This document shows positions 26,354 through 33,958 of a stretch of 64,000 nt of DNA, piece by piece. Each line of letters begins with the position of its first letter. Within the stretch, counting starts at the first letter, position 1. The notes under the pieces were generated by a model. That model was not told the DNA's origin. It saw only the letters and a list, made by a program, of their open reading frames with translations, and did not search any database. The DNA is from Opitutaceae bacterium (GTDB lineage Bacteria; Verrucomicrobiota; Verrucomicrobiia; Opitutales; Opitutaceae). The stretch spans positions 1 to 64,000 of the forward strand of contig JAHCAZ010000020.1 in the NCBI GenBank assembly GCA_019634615.1. The letters are read 5' to 3'. Position numbers and translations under genes: made by a program.

Positions 26354-26902
26354 TCAGCCGCCCCGGGCGCGCGCGAAGTCCGTCGCCTCGCGGCGCCACA
26401 CGCGGAGCACGTGCGCGACGACCTCGCCCAGCGGGCGGCCGTCGGTGAGGATCACGGTGCCAGCATTGCGGTACACCGGCTCGCGGGCGGCGTAGAGCGT
26501 GCGGATGCGCTCGGCCGGGTCCTCGACGTTGAGCAGCGGCCGGTGCCGGTGGCGGCTGGTGCGGTCGAGCACGGTGGCGAGCGAGGCATGGAGGCAGACG
26601 ACCACGCCGCGCCGGCGGAGTTCGTCGGCGAGGCCCGGCTGCACGACGAGGCCGCCGCCGCAGGCGACGACGGCCCGCTCGGCCGGATGTCCGCTCTCGA
26701 CAAAGGTTCGCTCCAGCGTGCGGAAGGCCGGCTCGCCGTCCTGCGCGAAGATCTCGGCGATGGTCCGGCCCTGCTGCTGCTCGATCTCCTGGTCGCTGTC
26801 GAGCAGCCGGAAGCCCAGGCGCTGCGCGACGAGGCGGCCCACCGTGCTCTTGCCGGTGCCCATGAAGCCCACGAGGTAGAGATTGACGTCGGCCGCGTTC
26901 AT
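26354..26902 (-). CDS. aroK: Shikimate kinase
   Basis: Phosphorylates shikimate in chorismate synthesis. 182 residues with Walker A GFMGTGKST (13-21), the substrate Asp in LLDSDQEIE, a GGG segment in ACGGGLVV and a lid region RHRHRPLL. Typical family length. First gene of the aroK-queG pair; divergent from threonine aldolase across an 89-base gap. Confidence 0.96.
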   Translation of the reverse strand: MNAADVNLYLVGFMGTGKSTVGRLVAQRLGFRLLDSDQEIEQQQGRTIAEIFAQDGEPAFRTLERTFVESGHPAERAVVACGGGLVVQPGLADELRRRGVVVCLHASLATVLDRTSRHRHRPLLNVEDPAERIRTLYAAREPVYRNAGTVILTDGRPLGEVVAHVLRVWRREATDFARARGG

Positions 26903-26991
26903 TGTGTGCGCACAGGCAACGCCGTCGCTCCCGCCTTGCCAAACACGAAAACAGGTTGGCCGCGCCCGGTCTTTGCGTATGGAGTGCGGGC

Positions 26992-28050
26992 ATGTCCGCT
27001 CCCGCCCGCGCCGATTACACCTTCGCCAGCGACAACACCGCCGGGGTCTGCCCCGAGGCCCTCGCCGCCCTCGCCGCCGCCAACGCCGGCCGGGCCCCCG
27101 GTTACGGCGACGACGCGTGGACGGCCGAGGCCAAGGCCCACGTGCAGGCGGTGTTCGGCACCGATTGCGAGGTGTTTTTCGTCTTCAACGGCACCGCCGC
27201 CAACGCGCTCGCGCTCGCCGCCCTGTGCCGCAGCTACCAGGGCATCCTCTGTCACGAGTCCGCGCATCTCGAGGTTGACGAGTGCGGCGCGCCGGAGTTT
27301 TTCACCGGCGGCTCGAAGGTCGTGCCGCTCGCCGGGGCCGGGGCCAAGCTGGCGCCGGCGGCGATCGTGGAGGCCGCCGGGCGCGGCCACGGGGTGCATT
27401 ATCCGCATCCGGCGGCGGTGTCGCTCACGCAGGCGACGGAGTTCGGTACGATCTACACGCCCGCCGAGATCGGCGCGATCGGGGCGACGGCGAAACGCCT
27501 GGGGCTGGCCGTGCACATGGACGGCGCCCGGTTCGCCAATGCGGTAGCCGCGCTCGCCCCGCAGGGCGTCACGCCGGCCGACCTCACGTGGCGGGCCGGC
27601 GTGGATGTGCTCAGCTTCGGCGGCACCAAGAACGGCATGCTCACGACGGAGGCCGTGGTGTTCTTCAACCGCGAACTCGCCCGCGATTTCGCCTACCGCG
27701 TGAAGCAGTCGGGGCAGCTCGCCTCGAAGATGCGCTTCGCCGCCGCCCAGTGGACGGCGCTGCTCCGCGACGGCATCTGGCTGCGGCATGCGGCGCACGC
27801 CAATGCGATGGCGCGACGCCTGGCCGAGGGCCTCGCGGGCCTGCCCGGGGCCAAGCTGCTCTTCCCGGTCGAGGCCAACGGCGTGTTCATCGGTCTGCAG
27901 CCGCGCGTCGTCGAGGGTCTCGCCGCGCGCGGCTGGCAGTTCTACAAATTCGTCGGCGAGCACGGCTACCGCCTCATGGGCAGCTGGGCGACGACGCCGG
28001 CGCAGGTGGATGCCTTCCTCGCGGATGCGCGGGCGGCGGCCAGGGGCTGA
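26992..28050 (+). CDS. Low-specificity threonine aldolase
   Basis: PLP enzyme that splits threonine into glycine and acetaldehyde. The 352-residue start at MSAPARADYTFASDN puts the family N-terminal FxSDN motif in place; the in-frame ATG 90 bases upstream would add a basic, non-conserved leader and was rejected. The Schiff-base Lys is in SFGGTKNGML, with upstream DGARFANA. It is a glycine source that could feed glyA and gcvP elsewhere in the window. Confidence 0.93.
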   Translation: MSAPARADYTFASDNTAGVCPEALAALAAANAGRAPGYGDDAWTAEAKAHVQAVFGTDCEVFFVFNGTAANALALAALCRSYQGILCHESAHLEVDECGAPEFFTGGSKVVPLAGAGAKLAPAAIVEAAGRGHGVHYPHPAAVSLTQATEFGTIYTPAEIGAIGATAKRLGLAVHMDGARFANAVAALAPQGVTPADLTWRAGVDVLSFGGTKNGMLTTEAVVFFNRELARDFAYRVKQSGQLASKMRFAAAQWTALLRDGIWLRHAAHANAMARRLAEGLAGLPGAKLLFPVEANGVFIGLQPRVVEGLAARGWQFYKFVGEHGYRLMGSWATTPAQVDAFLADARAAARG

Positions 28051-28077
28051 TTCGAACCAACGATCCCTGGCACCACG

Positions 28078-28116
28078 ATACACACTGATTATCACTGAAA
28101 TATCCGGAATTCAGAC
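28078..28116. repeat. Partial CACTGATG-type repeat (copy 2)
   Basis: ATACACACTGATTATCACTG, then AAATATCCGGAATTCAGACC, resembles the left half of the elements at 2081 and 63911 (cACTGAT...CACTGAAAT..nCGGAAT). The right CATCAGTG arm is missing, so this is a degraded or half copy, in the gap between two convergent genes. Confidence 0.6.
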
Positions 28117-28124
28117 CTCCCGTT

Positions 28125-28161
28125 AACAAAAGAAGAACCCCGCCATTTGCCTGGCGGGGTT
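28125..28161 (-). terminator. Rho-independent terminator of the FKBP gene
   Basis: On the minus strand the stem AACCCCGCCA / TGGCGGGGTT with a 6-base loop is followed by CTTCTTTTG, 27 bases after the FKBP stop codon. Confidence 0.88.
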
Positions 28162-28188
28162 CGATGAATCGGGAAATTGCTGAAGCGT

Positions 28189-29031
28189 TTACTTGGCCGC
28201 AGGAGCCGGGGCCGGGGCGGGTTCGGCCGGTGTGGCCTTGAAGTCGACCAACTCGACATCGAAGACCAGCGCGGCGCCGGGCGGGATCTCGCCGGCACCT
28301 TCATCGCCGTAGGCGAGGTGGGCCGGGATGTAGAGCTTGGCCTTGGCGCCCTTGTTGAGCTGCTGCACGCCTTCGGTCCAGCCGGGGATGACCTTGTCGA
28401 GCGGGATCTCGATCGGCTGGCCGCGGTTCGCGGTCGTGTCGAAGACGATGCCGCTGAGCAGGGCGCCGGTGTAGTGGATCGTGGCGGTGTCGGTGGCCTT
28501 CGGGCTCGGGCCGGTGCCGGGCTGGGTGACCTCGACGACGAGGCCGCTGGGCAGCACCTTGACGCCGGGCTTCTGCTTGACCTCGGCGAAGAACTTCACG
28601 GCGTCGGCCATGTTCTGCTCCTTGATGCGGTTCAGGGCCGCCTCCTGGCGCTTCATGATGAACTCGTTCATGACCGGGCCGATCTTGCCCAGGTCATAGG
28701 GGGCGTCCTTGCCGGCGGCAGCCTGGGCCACGCCCCTGGTGAAGACCGCGATCTGCTCGGGCGAGAACTGGAGCTCGTGCACGCCGATGCGGCCGGCCAC
28801 GAACCAGCCGAAAGTCTCGAGGATCTGGTCCTCGCTGAACGTGGCGGGCGCCGGGGCGGCGGCGGCCGGGGGCACGTTGGCGGGGGCAGGAGCCGGCGTC
28901 GCGGCCACCGCGGGCACGGGCGCCGGGGCGTCGGTCTTGCCGGGGATGTTGAGCTTGATCTCCTGGGCCGAGACCGCGGGGGCGGCAGCGAGCGCGAGCA
29001 GGGCGAGGACGGAGTTGAGGTTCAATTTCAT
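28189..29031 (-). CDS. FKBP-type peptidyl-prolyl cis-trans isomerase, exported
   Basis: Periplasmic Mip-like rotamase of 280 residues. The signal peptide is MKLNLNSVLALLALAAAPA (cut near VSA-Q), followed by an Ala/Pro linker and a helical dimerisation segment (about 65-150). The C-terminal FKBP domain (about 155-272) has IHYTGALLSGIVFDTT, VIPGWTEGVQQLNKG, LAYGDEGAG and ALVFDVELVDF. It should help fold exported proteins. A strong terminator follows; the gene upstream is divergent. Confidence 0.95.
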   Translation of the reverse strand: MKLNLNSVLALLALAAAPAVSAQEIKLNIPGKTDAPAPVPAVAATPAPAPANVPPAAAAPAPATFSEDQILETFGWFVAGRIGVHELQFSPEQIAVFTRGVAQAAAGKDAPYDLGKIGPVMNEFIMKRQEAALNRIKEQNMADAVKFFAEVKQKPGVKVLPSGLVVEVTQPGTGPSPKATDTATIHYTGALLSGIVFDTTANRGQPIEIPLDKVIPGWTEGVQQLNKGAKAKLYIPAHLAYGDEGAGEIPPGAALVFDVELVDFKATPAEPAPAPAPAAK

Positions 29032-29173
29032 GCGTGGAGGTTGGAAATGGGCTTGGTCAGGATGGCACGGGTTTTGTGCCGTAAACTTTTCCGTGTGCCA
29101 GCCGCCCCCGGCGAATGCAACTCATTACTCCCCGCTTGTGTCCCCCGGGCGCCGGGACCACGTTGGGGCAGCC

Positions 29174-31084
29174 ATGATCCCCGACCAATTTTGGACCAGC
29201 CAGGACGGACAGATCCTCACTCTCAAGAACAAGGACGAGCACAGCGTGGCCCTCACGCTGGCGTTCTGGCCGCGCTCGGCAGCCGAGTTCGAGTTCCTCA
29301 AGGCCCACCTCGACACCCTCATGTTCACCGAGCGCAGCTCGCTGGCGCGCATCGGGATCGAGATGCTGCTCCACGGCAAGCCGGTCGTCGACGGCAACCG
29401 CCTGGCGATGGAGGCCGAGGCGTTCCTCTACGACCACAGCTTTCCCAACGCCGCCTACTGGAAGAAGCTCCTCCGCCCCGGCGCCCCCGTCGGCCGCCTC
29501 TTCCACGCCCCGGCCGCCGCCAAGCTCTCGAGCACCGAGATCTGGACCGCGATCCAGAACAACGCCCTCAAGCTGCCCAACACGATCTCGATCGACTCGC
29601 AGGGCCGCGTCTTCTTCACGCCCCACGCCGTCAACTACACCCTCAACCCCCGCCTCCAGCGCCTCAACTTCGAGCACATCGTGAGCGGGTTCGCCGGGCG
29701 CTCGTTCATCGACAAGGTCCAGGTCCGCCACGACGTCGCCACCCTCGCCATCCCGCCGCGCTCCGGCATTCTCACGAGCTGCTCGATGTACCTCAAGGAG
29801 CACTACGTCGTGCTCAACCCCGGCGAGGGCAACTTCGGCCTGCACACGAGCGCCATCCTGCTCGACCCGGTGAAGACCTTCGGCACGAACATCATGCTGG
29901 AGATCTACAACACCGGCGACCAACCCGTGGTGAACCCCATGCTCTCGGTCGAGGTCTTCCGCGCCCCGCCCTTCGCCGACCCGGAGTACAAGACCCTGCA
30001 GAAGAAGCGCGTGCGCCTGCTCGGCACCACCGCCGGCCTGTTCAAGAGCCTCGACAACTCCCCGGCCCGCGAGAACGGCGACGCCCGGCCCCGCACCAAG
30101 ATCACGGTCCGCGGCCACTCCGCCACGATGGAGAACCGCGCCATCGTGGTCCGCGCCAACGACGAGGAGCTGCGCAAGCTGATCGAGGGCGAGGCCAACC
30201 CGATCGGCAGCCGCAACCTCATCTCGGCCCTCGACGCCGCGCCGGCCGACGCCGACACGCTGATCGTGGATTTCTTCCCCGACCTGCTCGAGCACATGGA
30301 GCTGATCACCCGCATCGGCGACCTGAAGCTGAAGCGCATCGTCTTCCGCCGCGCCTCGCGCACCCACGGCTACTTCCTCTCGAGCAACGCCCACGCCCGC
30401 CTCGACACCTTCCAGGCCATCGGCGTGCAGGTGTACTGGTACGACGAGCTCACCAAGGACCTCTACCTCCACACCTACAAGCGCGAGCACGGCTTCTTCG
30501 TGCGCGAGGAAATGGCCCGGAAGTTCCAGGAGAGCACAATCCTCGCCTTCTACGGCTCGGCCGTCGGGCTCGACCAGGCCGACACCGACCGCATCTCGAC
30601 GCTCGTGGACAAGCTCACCGGCTTCCTCGGCGGCAACCTCGGCGTCCTCACCGGCGGCGGCGGCGGCGTCATGCGCCTCGCGACCGACCAGGCCCGCGGC
30701 AAGGGCGCCCTCACCGGCGCCTGCTTCCTCGAGCTCGAGGCCCAGCCACCCGAGCTCGGCGTGGATTTCTTCAACACGTTCCAGGAGACGTCGCGGCACT
30801 TCCGGCAAAAGTGGTTCGAGGCGGCGGATTTCTGCGTCTTCAACGTCGGCGGCGTCGGCACCCTCGAGGAGATCGGCATCGAGCTCTGCAACCTGAAGCT
30901 CGGGATCCGGCCGCGCGTGCCCTACGTCTTCTTCAACGCCAAGTTCTGGGGCGACCTGCGCGAGCAGGTGATGACCATGATCCGCGACAAGCGCGCCCCC
31001 GCCTGGATGGCCGACTACATCCTCTTCACCGACGACCCCGATGAGGTGGTGAGGTTCTACCGCCGCAAGCTGCAGGTGCTGTGA
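29174..31084 (+). CDS. Large protein with C-terminal LOG-family (lysine-decarboxylase-like Rossmann) domain
   Basis: 636 residues. The C-terminal 180 form a LOG-type domain: LAFYGSAVGLDQADTDRIST (about 456), LTGGGGGVMRLATDQARGKG and VGGVGTLEEIGIELCNLKLG, equivalent to the PGGxGTxxE motif but with Val for Pro. LOG enzymes cleave nucleoside 5'-monophosphates to base plus ribose phosphate. The N-terminal 450 residues are unlike any family I know: alpha/beta, no signal, with IPPRSGILTSCSMYLKEHYV, LLDPVKTFGTNIMLEIYNTG and a Rossmann-like segment (DADTLIVDFFPDLLEHMELI) around residue 360. The ATG chosen lies just after a gap; the frame upstream is antisense to the FKBP gene. Function not assigned. 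Confidence 0.82.
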   Translation: MIPDQFWTSQDGQILTLKNKDEHSVALTLAFWPRSAAEFEFLKAHLDTLMFTERSSLARIGIEMLLHGKPVVDGNRLAMEAEAFLYDHSFPNAAYWKKLLRPGAPVGRLFHAPAAAKLSSTEIWTAIQNNALKLPNTISIDSQGRVFFTPHAVNYTLNPRLQRLNFEHIVSGFAGRSFIDKVQVRHDVATLAIPPRSGILTSCSMYLKEHYVVLNPGEGNFGLHTSAILLDPVKTFGTNIMLEIYNTGDQPVVNPMLSVEVFRAPPFADPEYKTLQKKRVRLLGTTAGLFKSLDNSPARENGDARPRTKITVRGHSATMENRAIVVRANDEELRKLIEGEANPIGSRNLISALDAAPADADTLIVDFFPDLLEHMELITRIGDLKLKRIVFRRASRTHGYFLSSNAHARLDTFQAIGVQVYWYDELTKDLYLHTYKREHGFFVREEMARKFQESTILAFYGSAVGLDQADTDRISTLVDKLTGFLGGNLGVLTGGGGGVMRLATDQARGKGALTGACFLELEAQPPELGVDFFNTFQETSRHFRQKWFEAADFCVFNVGGVGTLEEIGIELCNLKLGIRPRVPYVFFNAKFWGDLREQVMTMIRDKRAPAWMADYILFTDDPDEVVRFYRRKLQVL

Positions 31085-31089
31085 AGGAC

Positions 31090-31108
31090 GGCGGGGCAAA
31101 GACCCGCC
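31090..31108 (+). terminator. Possible transcript-end hairpin after the LOG gene
   Basis: Stem GGCGGG-GCAAAGA-CCCGCC lies 6 bases past the stop codon, but no T-run follows, so termination is uncertain. Confidence 0.4.
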
Positions 31109-31217
31109 CTCCTCCTGAATACCTCCCATCACGGGAAAATGTAAGTCGCTCCCGGGACCGCAATCGCGTTGACCCACGGCAGGCGGATTCCGCAGCGTTG
31201 CGGTCTTTACCCTCCCC

Positions 31218-32210
31218 ATGAAATCCCTCTCGGAACTGAAGATTGGCATTGTCGGCTGCGGCGGCATCAGCCGGGCCCACGTGACCGCGTACCGCCAGGC
31301 CGGCGCCCGCATCGCCCTCGTGTACGACGTGAACCGCGCCGCCGCCGCGGCGTTGGCCAAAGAGGTCGGCGCGCAGGTGGCCGATTCGCTGGCCTCCATG
31401 GCCGACCCCGGCGCGATCGACGCCGCCAGCATCTGCACGCCGCCGGCGTTTCACCTGGAGCACTGCCTGCCATTCGTGCGCGCCCGCATCCCCGTGCTGT
31501 GTGAGAAGCCGCTCGAGATCTCCGTGCCACGGGCCAAGCGGCTCGCCACGGAAGTGAAGAAACACCGCAGCCTGTTCCTGACGGCCTACTGCCACCGCTT
31601 TCACCCGCCGGTGATCGAGGCCAGGAAACTCATCGCCAGCGGCGCGATCGGCCGGCCGCTTTTTTTTCGCAACATGTTCGCGGGCAAATTCGTCCTCAGG
31701 GGCAACCACCGCGCCGACCCGAAGCTCTCCGGCGGCGGCTGCGTGGCCGACAACGCCGCGCACGCCGTGGACATCTTCCGCTTCCTTGTCGGCGACGTGA
31801 CCGCCGTGCAGGCCCAGGTGGCGAACGTCGCCCAAAAGGAGAAGGTCGAGGACTTCGGCCTGCTCTTCCTCCGGGGCAAAAAGGGCTGCTACGGCGAGAT
31901 CGCCTGCTGCTACTCCACCCCCGTCGCGACCAACTTCGTCGAGGTGCTCGGCGACAAGGGCACGATCACGATCAATTACTGGGTCCCGGGCCGACCGGAT
32001 ATCACGATCCGCCGCGAAGGCGACACCGCCGACACGGTCATCGACGTGAGCCAGGCGCCCGACCGGTTCGTCGCCGAGATCCGCCACTTCCTCGACTGCG
32101 TGGCCGGCAACGCCAAACCCGCCGTGACCGTCGCCGACGGCCTCGCGAGCGCTGAAGTGATCGCCGCGGCGTACGCCTCCGCCAAGTCCGGCAAACTGAT
32201 CCGGATTTGA
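31218..32210 (+). CDS. Gfo/Idh/MocA-family oxidoreductase
   Basis: A 330-residue NAD(P)-dependent sugar or inositol dehydrogenase-type enzyme. The N-terminal Rossmann motif is KIGIVGCGGISRAHVTAY, the catalytic signature CEKPLEIS (Lys in EKP) is present, and the C-terminal sheet domain has CVADNAAHAVDIFRFL, where His is the usual catalytic residue. Substrate unknown. A second family member follows after a repeat element. Confidence 0.92.
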   Translation: MKSLSELKIGIVGCGGISRAHVTAYRQAGARIALVYDVNRAAAAALAKEVGAQVADSLASMADPGAIDAASICTPPAFHLEHCLPFVRARIPVLCEKPLEISVPRAKRLATEVKKHRSLFLTAYCHRFHPPVIEARKLIASGAIGRPLFFRNMFAGKFVLRGNHRADPKLSGGGCVADNAAHAVDIFRFLVGDVTAVQAQVANVAQKEKVEDFGLLFLRGKKGCYGEIACCYSTPVATNFVEVLGDKGTITINYWVPGRPDITIRREGDTADTVIDVSQAPDRFVAEIRHFLDCVAGNAKPAVTVADGLASAEVIAAAYASAKSGKLIRI

Positions 32211-32367
32211 AAACCGCGAAGGTCGCGAAGAAGCGCGAAGCCGATCCCGAACCGATTTCACAAGGGGTAACAGAGAAAACAGAGATTGGATTCAGGACTC
32301 CGTTCTCTCCGTTTCCTCCTGTAAATAATGATCGGGCCCTTTTGTGCCTTTTGCGCCTCCTGTGGCC
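32211..32367. repeat. Chimeric inverted-repeat element (CGCGAAG family left, GGCCACA family right)
   Basis: The left outer arm AACCGCGAAGGTCGCGAAG (with more GCGAAG, to 32240) matches the elements at 37630, 38518 and 45456. Inner arms GGGGTAACAGAGAAAACAGA (32264) and a complementary CTCCGTTCTCTCCGTTTCCT (32298-32325) follow. The expected right outer arm is replaced by GGGCCCTTTTGTGCCTTTTG and CGCCTCCTGTGGCC (32334-32367), the right half of the GGCCACAAAAGGC family. Confidence 0.85.
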
Positions 32368-32388
32368 ATCCCCCAACGCCCCTCTCCC

Positions 32389-33237
32389 ATGAAAACCAAA
32401 CGCATCGGCTACATCGACCACCGGCTCGATAATTTCCACGCCAATGTCTACCTCGACCTCCTCCGCGGCGACCTGAAGGCCCGCGGCTGGGAGGTGGCGA
32501 AATGCTGGGCCTTGGACGACGCCGGCGGCCGCAAATGGGCGGCGGAGAAAAAGGTCCCGTACGTCGCGGATGTGAAGGAGATGGCCGACTGCGACGCCCT
32601 TGTCGTGCTCGCACCGTCGACCCCCGAGGTCCATCTCGACCTCGCCAAGCGGGCTTTCCCGCTCCGCAAGCCCACCTACGTGGACAAGACCTTCGCGCCC
32701 GACCTCAAGACCGCGAAAAAGATCTTCGCCCTGGCGGACAAACACCGCGTCCCCGTCATCACGAGTTCCGCCCTGCGCTGCGCCGCGAGCCTTAACCGCA
32801 CCGTGGCGGAGCTCGGCGGACGCGACCAGGTCCGTCACCTCCGCGCTTGGGGCGGCGGCCGCAGCTTCGAGGAGTATGTCATTCACCCGCTGGAGATGCT
32901 GATCACCGCGATGGGCCCCGGCGTGAAGGAGGTCATGCGGCTCAGCGACGGTCCGAACCACCATGAGGTGCACGTCAAGTTCACCGGCGGCCGCACCGGC
33001 AGCGTCTTCGTCCACGTTAACAGCGACTGCGCCTTCCGCGCTGTGGTGACGACCGACGCGAAGACGGTGCACGCGGACACGAGCCCCGACCCGATTTTCC
33101 GCGATCTCGCGAGTCTCATCCTCGACTTCTTCGAGTCCGGCCGGGAGTGCATCGACCGCAAGGAGACCCTCGCGCTCTTCAAGGTCCGCGACGCCGCGTT
33201 CAACTCCAAGGCGCTCGGCCGGTTCCTGAAGGTGTAG
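32389..33237 (+). CDS. Gfo/Idh/MocA-like oxidoreductase, second member
   Basis: 282 residues, with a Rossmann-type N-terminus that has a modified nucleotide motif (RIGYIDHRLDNFHANVY rather than GxGxxG), KPTYVDKTFAPDL in the place of the EKP segment, and WGGGRSFEEYVIHPLEML with a His as in the family active site. The altered glycine motif suggests changed or lost cofactor binding. The ATG comes directly after the repeat element. It could act with the preceding oxidoreductase on a sugar, but substrate is unknown. Confidence 0.78.
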   Translation: MKTKRIGYIDHRLDNFHANVYLDLLRGDLKARGWEVAKCWALDDAGGRKWAAEKKVPYVADVKEMADCDALVVLAPSTPEVHLDLAKRAFPLRKPTYVDKTFAPDLKTAKKIFALADKHRVPVITSSALRCAASLNRTVAELGGRDQVRHLRAWGGGRSFEEYVIHPLEMLITAMGPGVKEVMRLSDGPNHHEVHVKFTGGRTGSVFVHVNSDCAFRAVVTTDAKTVHADTSPDPIFRDLASLILDFFESGRECIDRKETLALFKVRDAAFNSKALGRFLKV

Positions 33238-33265
33238 CCCGTGGCTCGTCGTAGCCGGGCTATTT
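33235..33265. terminator. Short two-way hairpin at the end of two convergent genes
   Basis: TAGCCCG (33235-33241) pairs with CGGGCTA (33256-33262), and TTT follows. The first three bases are the stop codon of the plus-strand oxidoreductase and the minus-strand gene also ends inside it, so the stem probably ends both transcripts. Confidence 0.65.
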
Positions 33266-33934
33266 CTGTGACTCCTGATAGCGCCTGATGTAATGGTCCG
33301 CCATCGCCTCAGTGAGCACAAAACTCCAGCCCTCCGCGGTCTGCTGATACTCCGTGTTGTCCTTCGGCAGGTCCGGCAGGCGCAGCCGGACGCGGCCGTC
33401 GCGGATCAGTTCGGGCGTGGCCGTGGCGAGGACGTCGGCGTTGGGGAACGGGCTGAACATGATATTGAGAGTGACCATCGCCACCGCCACGTCGTCCACG
33501 GTCTTCCACTCCGCCCGAACATTTTCCGGCAGGGTTGCCTGGAGCGCCCCGATCTTGGGGCGCGCACCGGGATCGAGCTGCAGCAGCCGCCTGACCGTGT
33601 CGACATCGCCGCGATCGCAGGCCCAGGCGAAGGTTTGCAGGGTAGCCAGCGGGGTGGCCCGGCCCTCATTGCGGTAGTTCTCCACGGGACTTTGCCTGGA
33701 TACGGGCAGATTGTCCGCCGGAGTCACCGCTTCGGGCGCGGGCCGCGCGTCCGCCGTCACGGGGGCCTTCAGCCGTTCGTGCCAGCGCTGGCTGATCTGA
33801 ACGCGCATCGCGTTGTTATGGCGACGCAGGCTCGCCGCTTCCCGCGCGTGGTGACGCTGGAGGTAGTAGAGGCTGCCGGCCGTGATCGCCGCCGACACCA
33901 CCGCGACAATCAGAGAGGATTTCAGGGGTGACAT
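33260..33934 (-). CDS. Membrane-anchored protein sharing the C-terminal domain of the adjacent sigma factor
   Basis: 224 residues: a short cytoplasmic tip, one membrane helix (about 8-25), a charged segment, a linker with Pro/Ala, and a C-terminal domain from about residue 92 that would be periplasmic. That domain (TPLATLQTFAWACDRGDVDT, LDPGAR, EYQQTAEGWSFVLTE) lines up with residues 343-459 of the sigma factor next door (ALTFAWACDLSDPD, FDPGVR, EYQLTDEGWKYVLPE). It lies 24 bases downstream of that gene, so the pair are co-transcribed and arose by domain duplication. No enzymatic motif is visible. Role inferred as signal sensing or sigma control. Confidence 0.75.
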   Translation of the reverse strand: MSPLKSSLIVAVVSAAITAGSLYYLQRHHAREAASLRRHNNAMRVQISQRWHERLKAPVTADARPAPEAVTPADNLPVSRQSPVENYRNEGRATPLATLQTFAWACDRGDVDTVRRLLQLDPGARPKIGALQATLPENVRAEWKTVDDVAVAMVTLNIMFSPFPNADVLATATPELIRDGRVRLRLPDLPKDNTEYQQTAEGWSFVLTEAMADHYIRRYQESQK

Positions 33935-33958
33935 GGCGCAGAAGGGCTGCGGAAGGCG

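Noticed and set aside
26902..26991. Upstream ATG for threonine aldolase
   Set aside because: It overlaps the aroK start codon and encodes a basic leader; the FxSDN motif fits the later start.
28045..28080. GGTTCGAATC-like string (minus strand) suggesting the T-arm of a tRNA
   Set aside because: No acceptor or anticodon stem can be built around it and it overlaps the threonine aldolase stop codon.
28177..31044. A 955-codon plus frame running through the FKBP gene and the LOG gene
   Set aside because: Its second half is an Arg/Pro-rich alternate frame of the LOG gene and its first half is antisense to FKBP; neither has recognisable domains.
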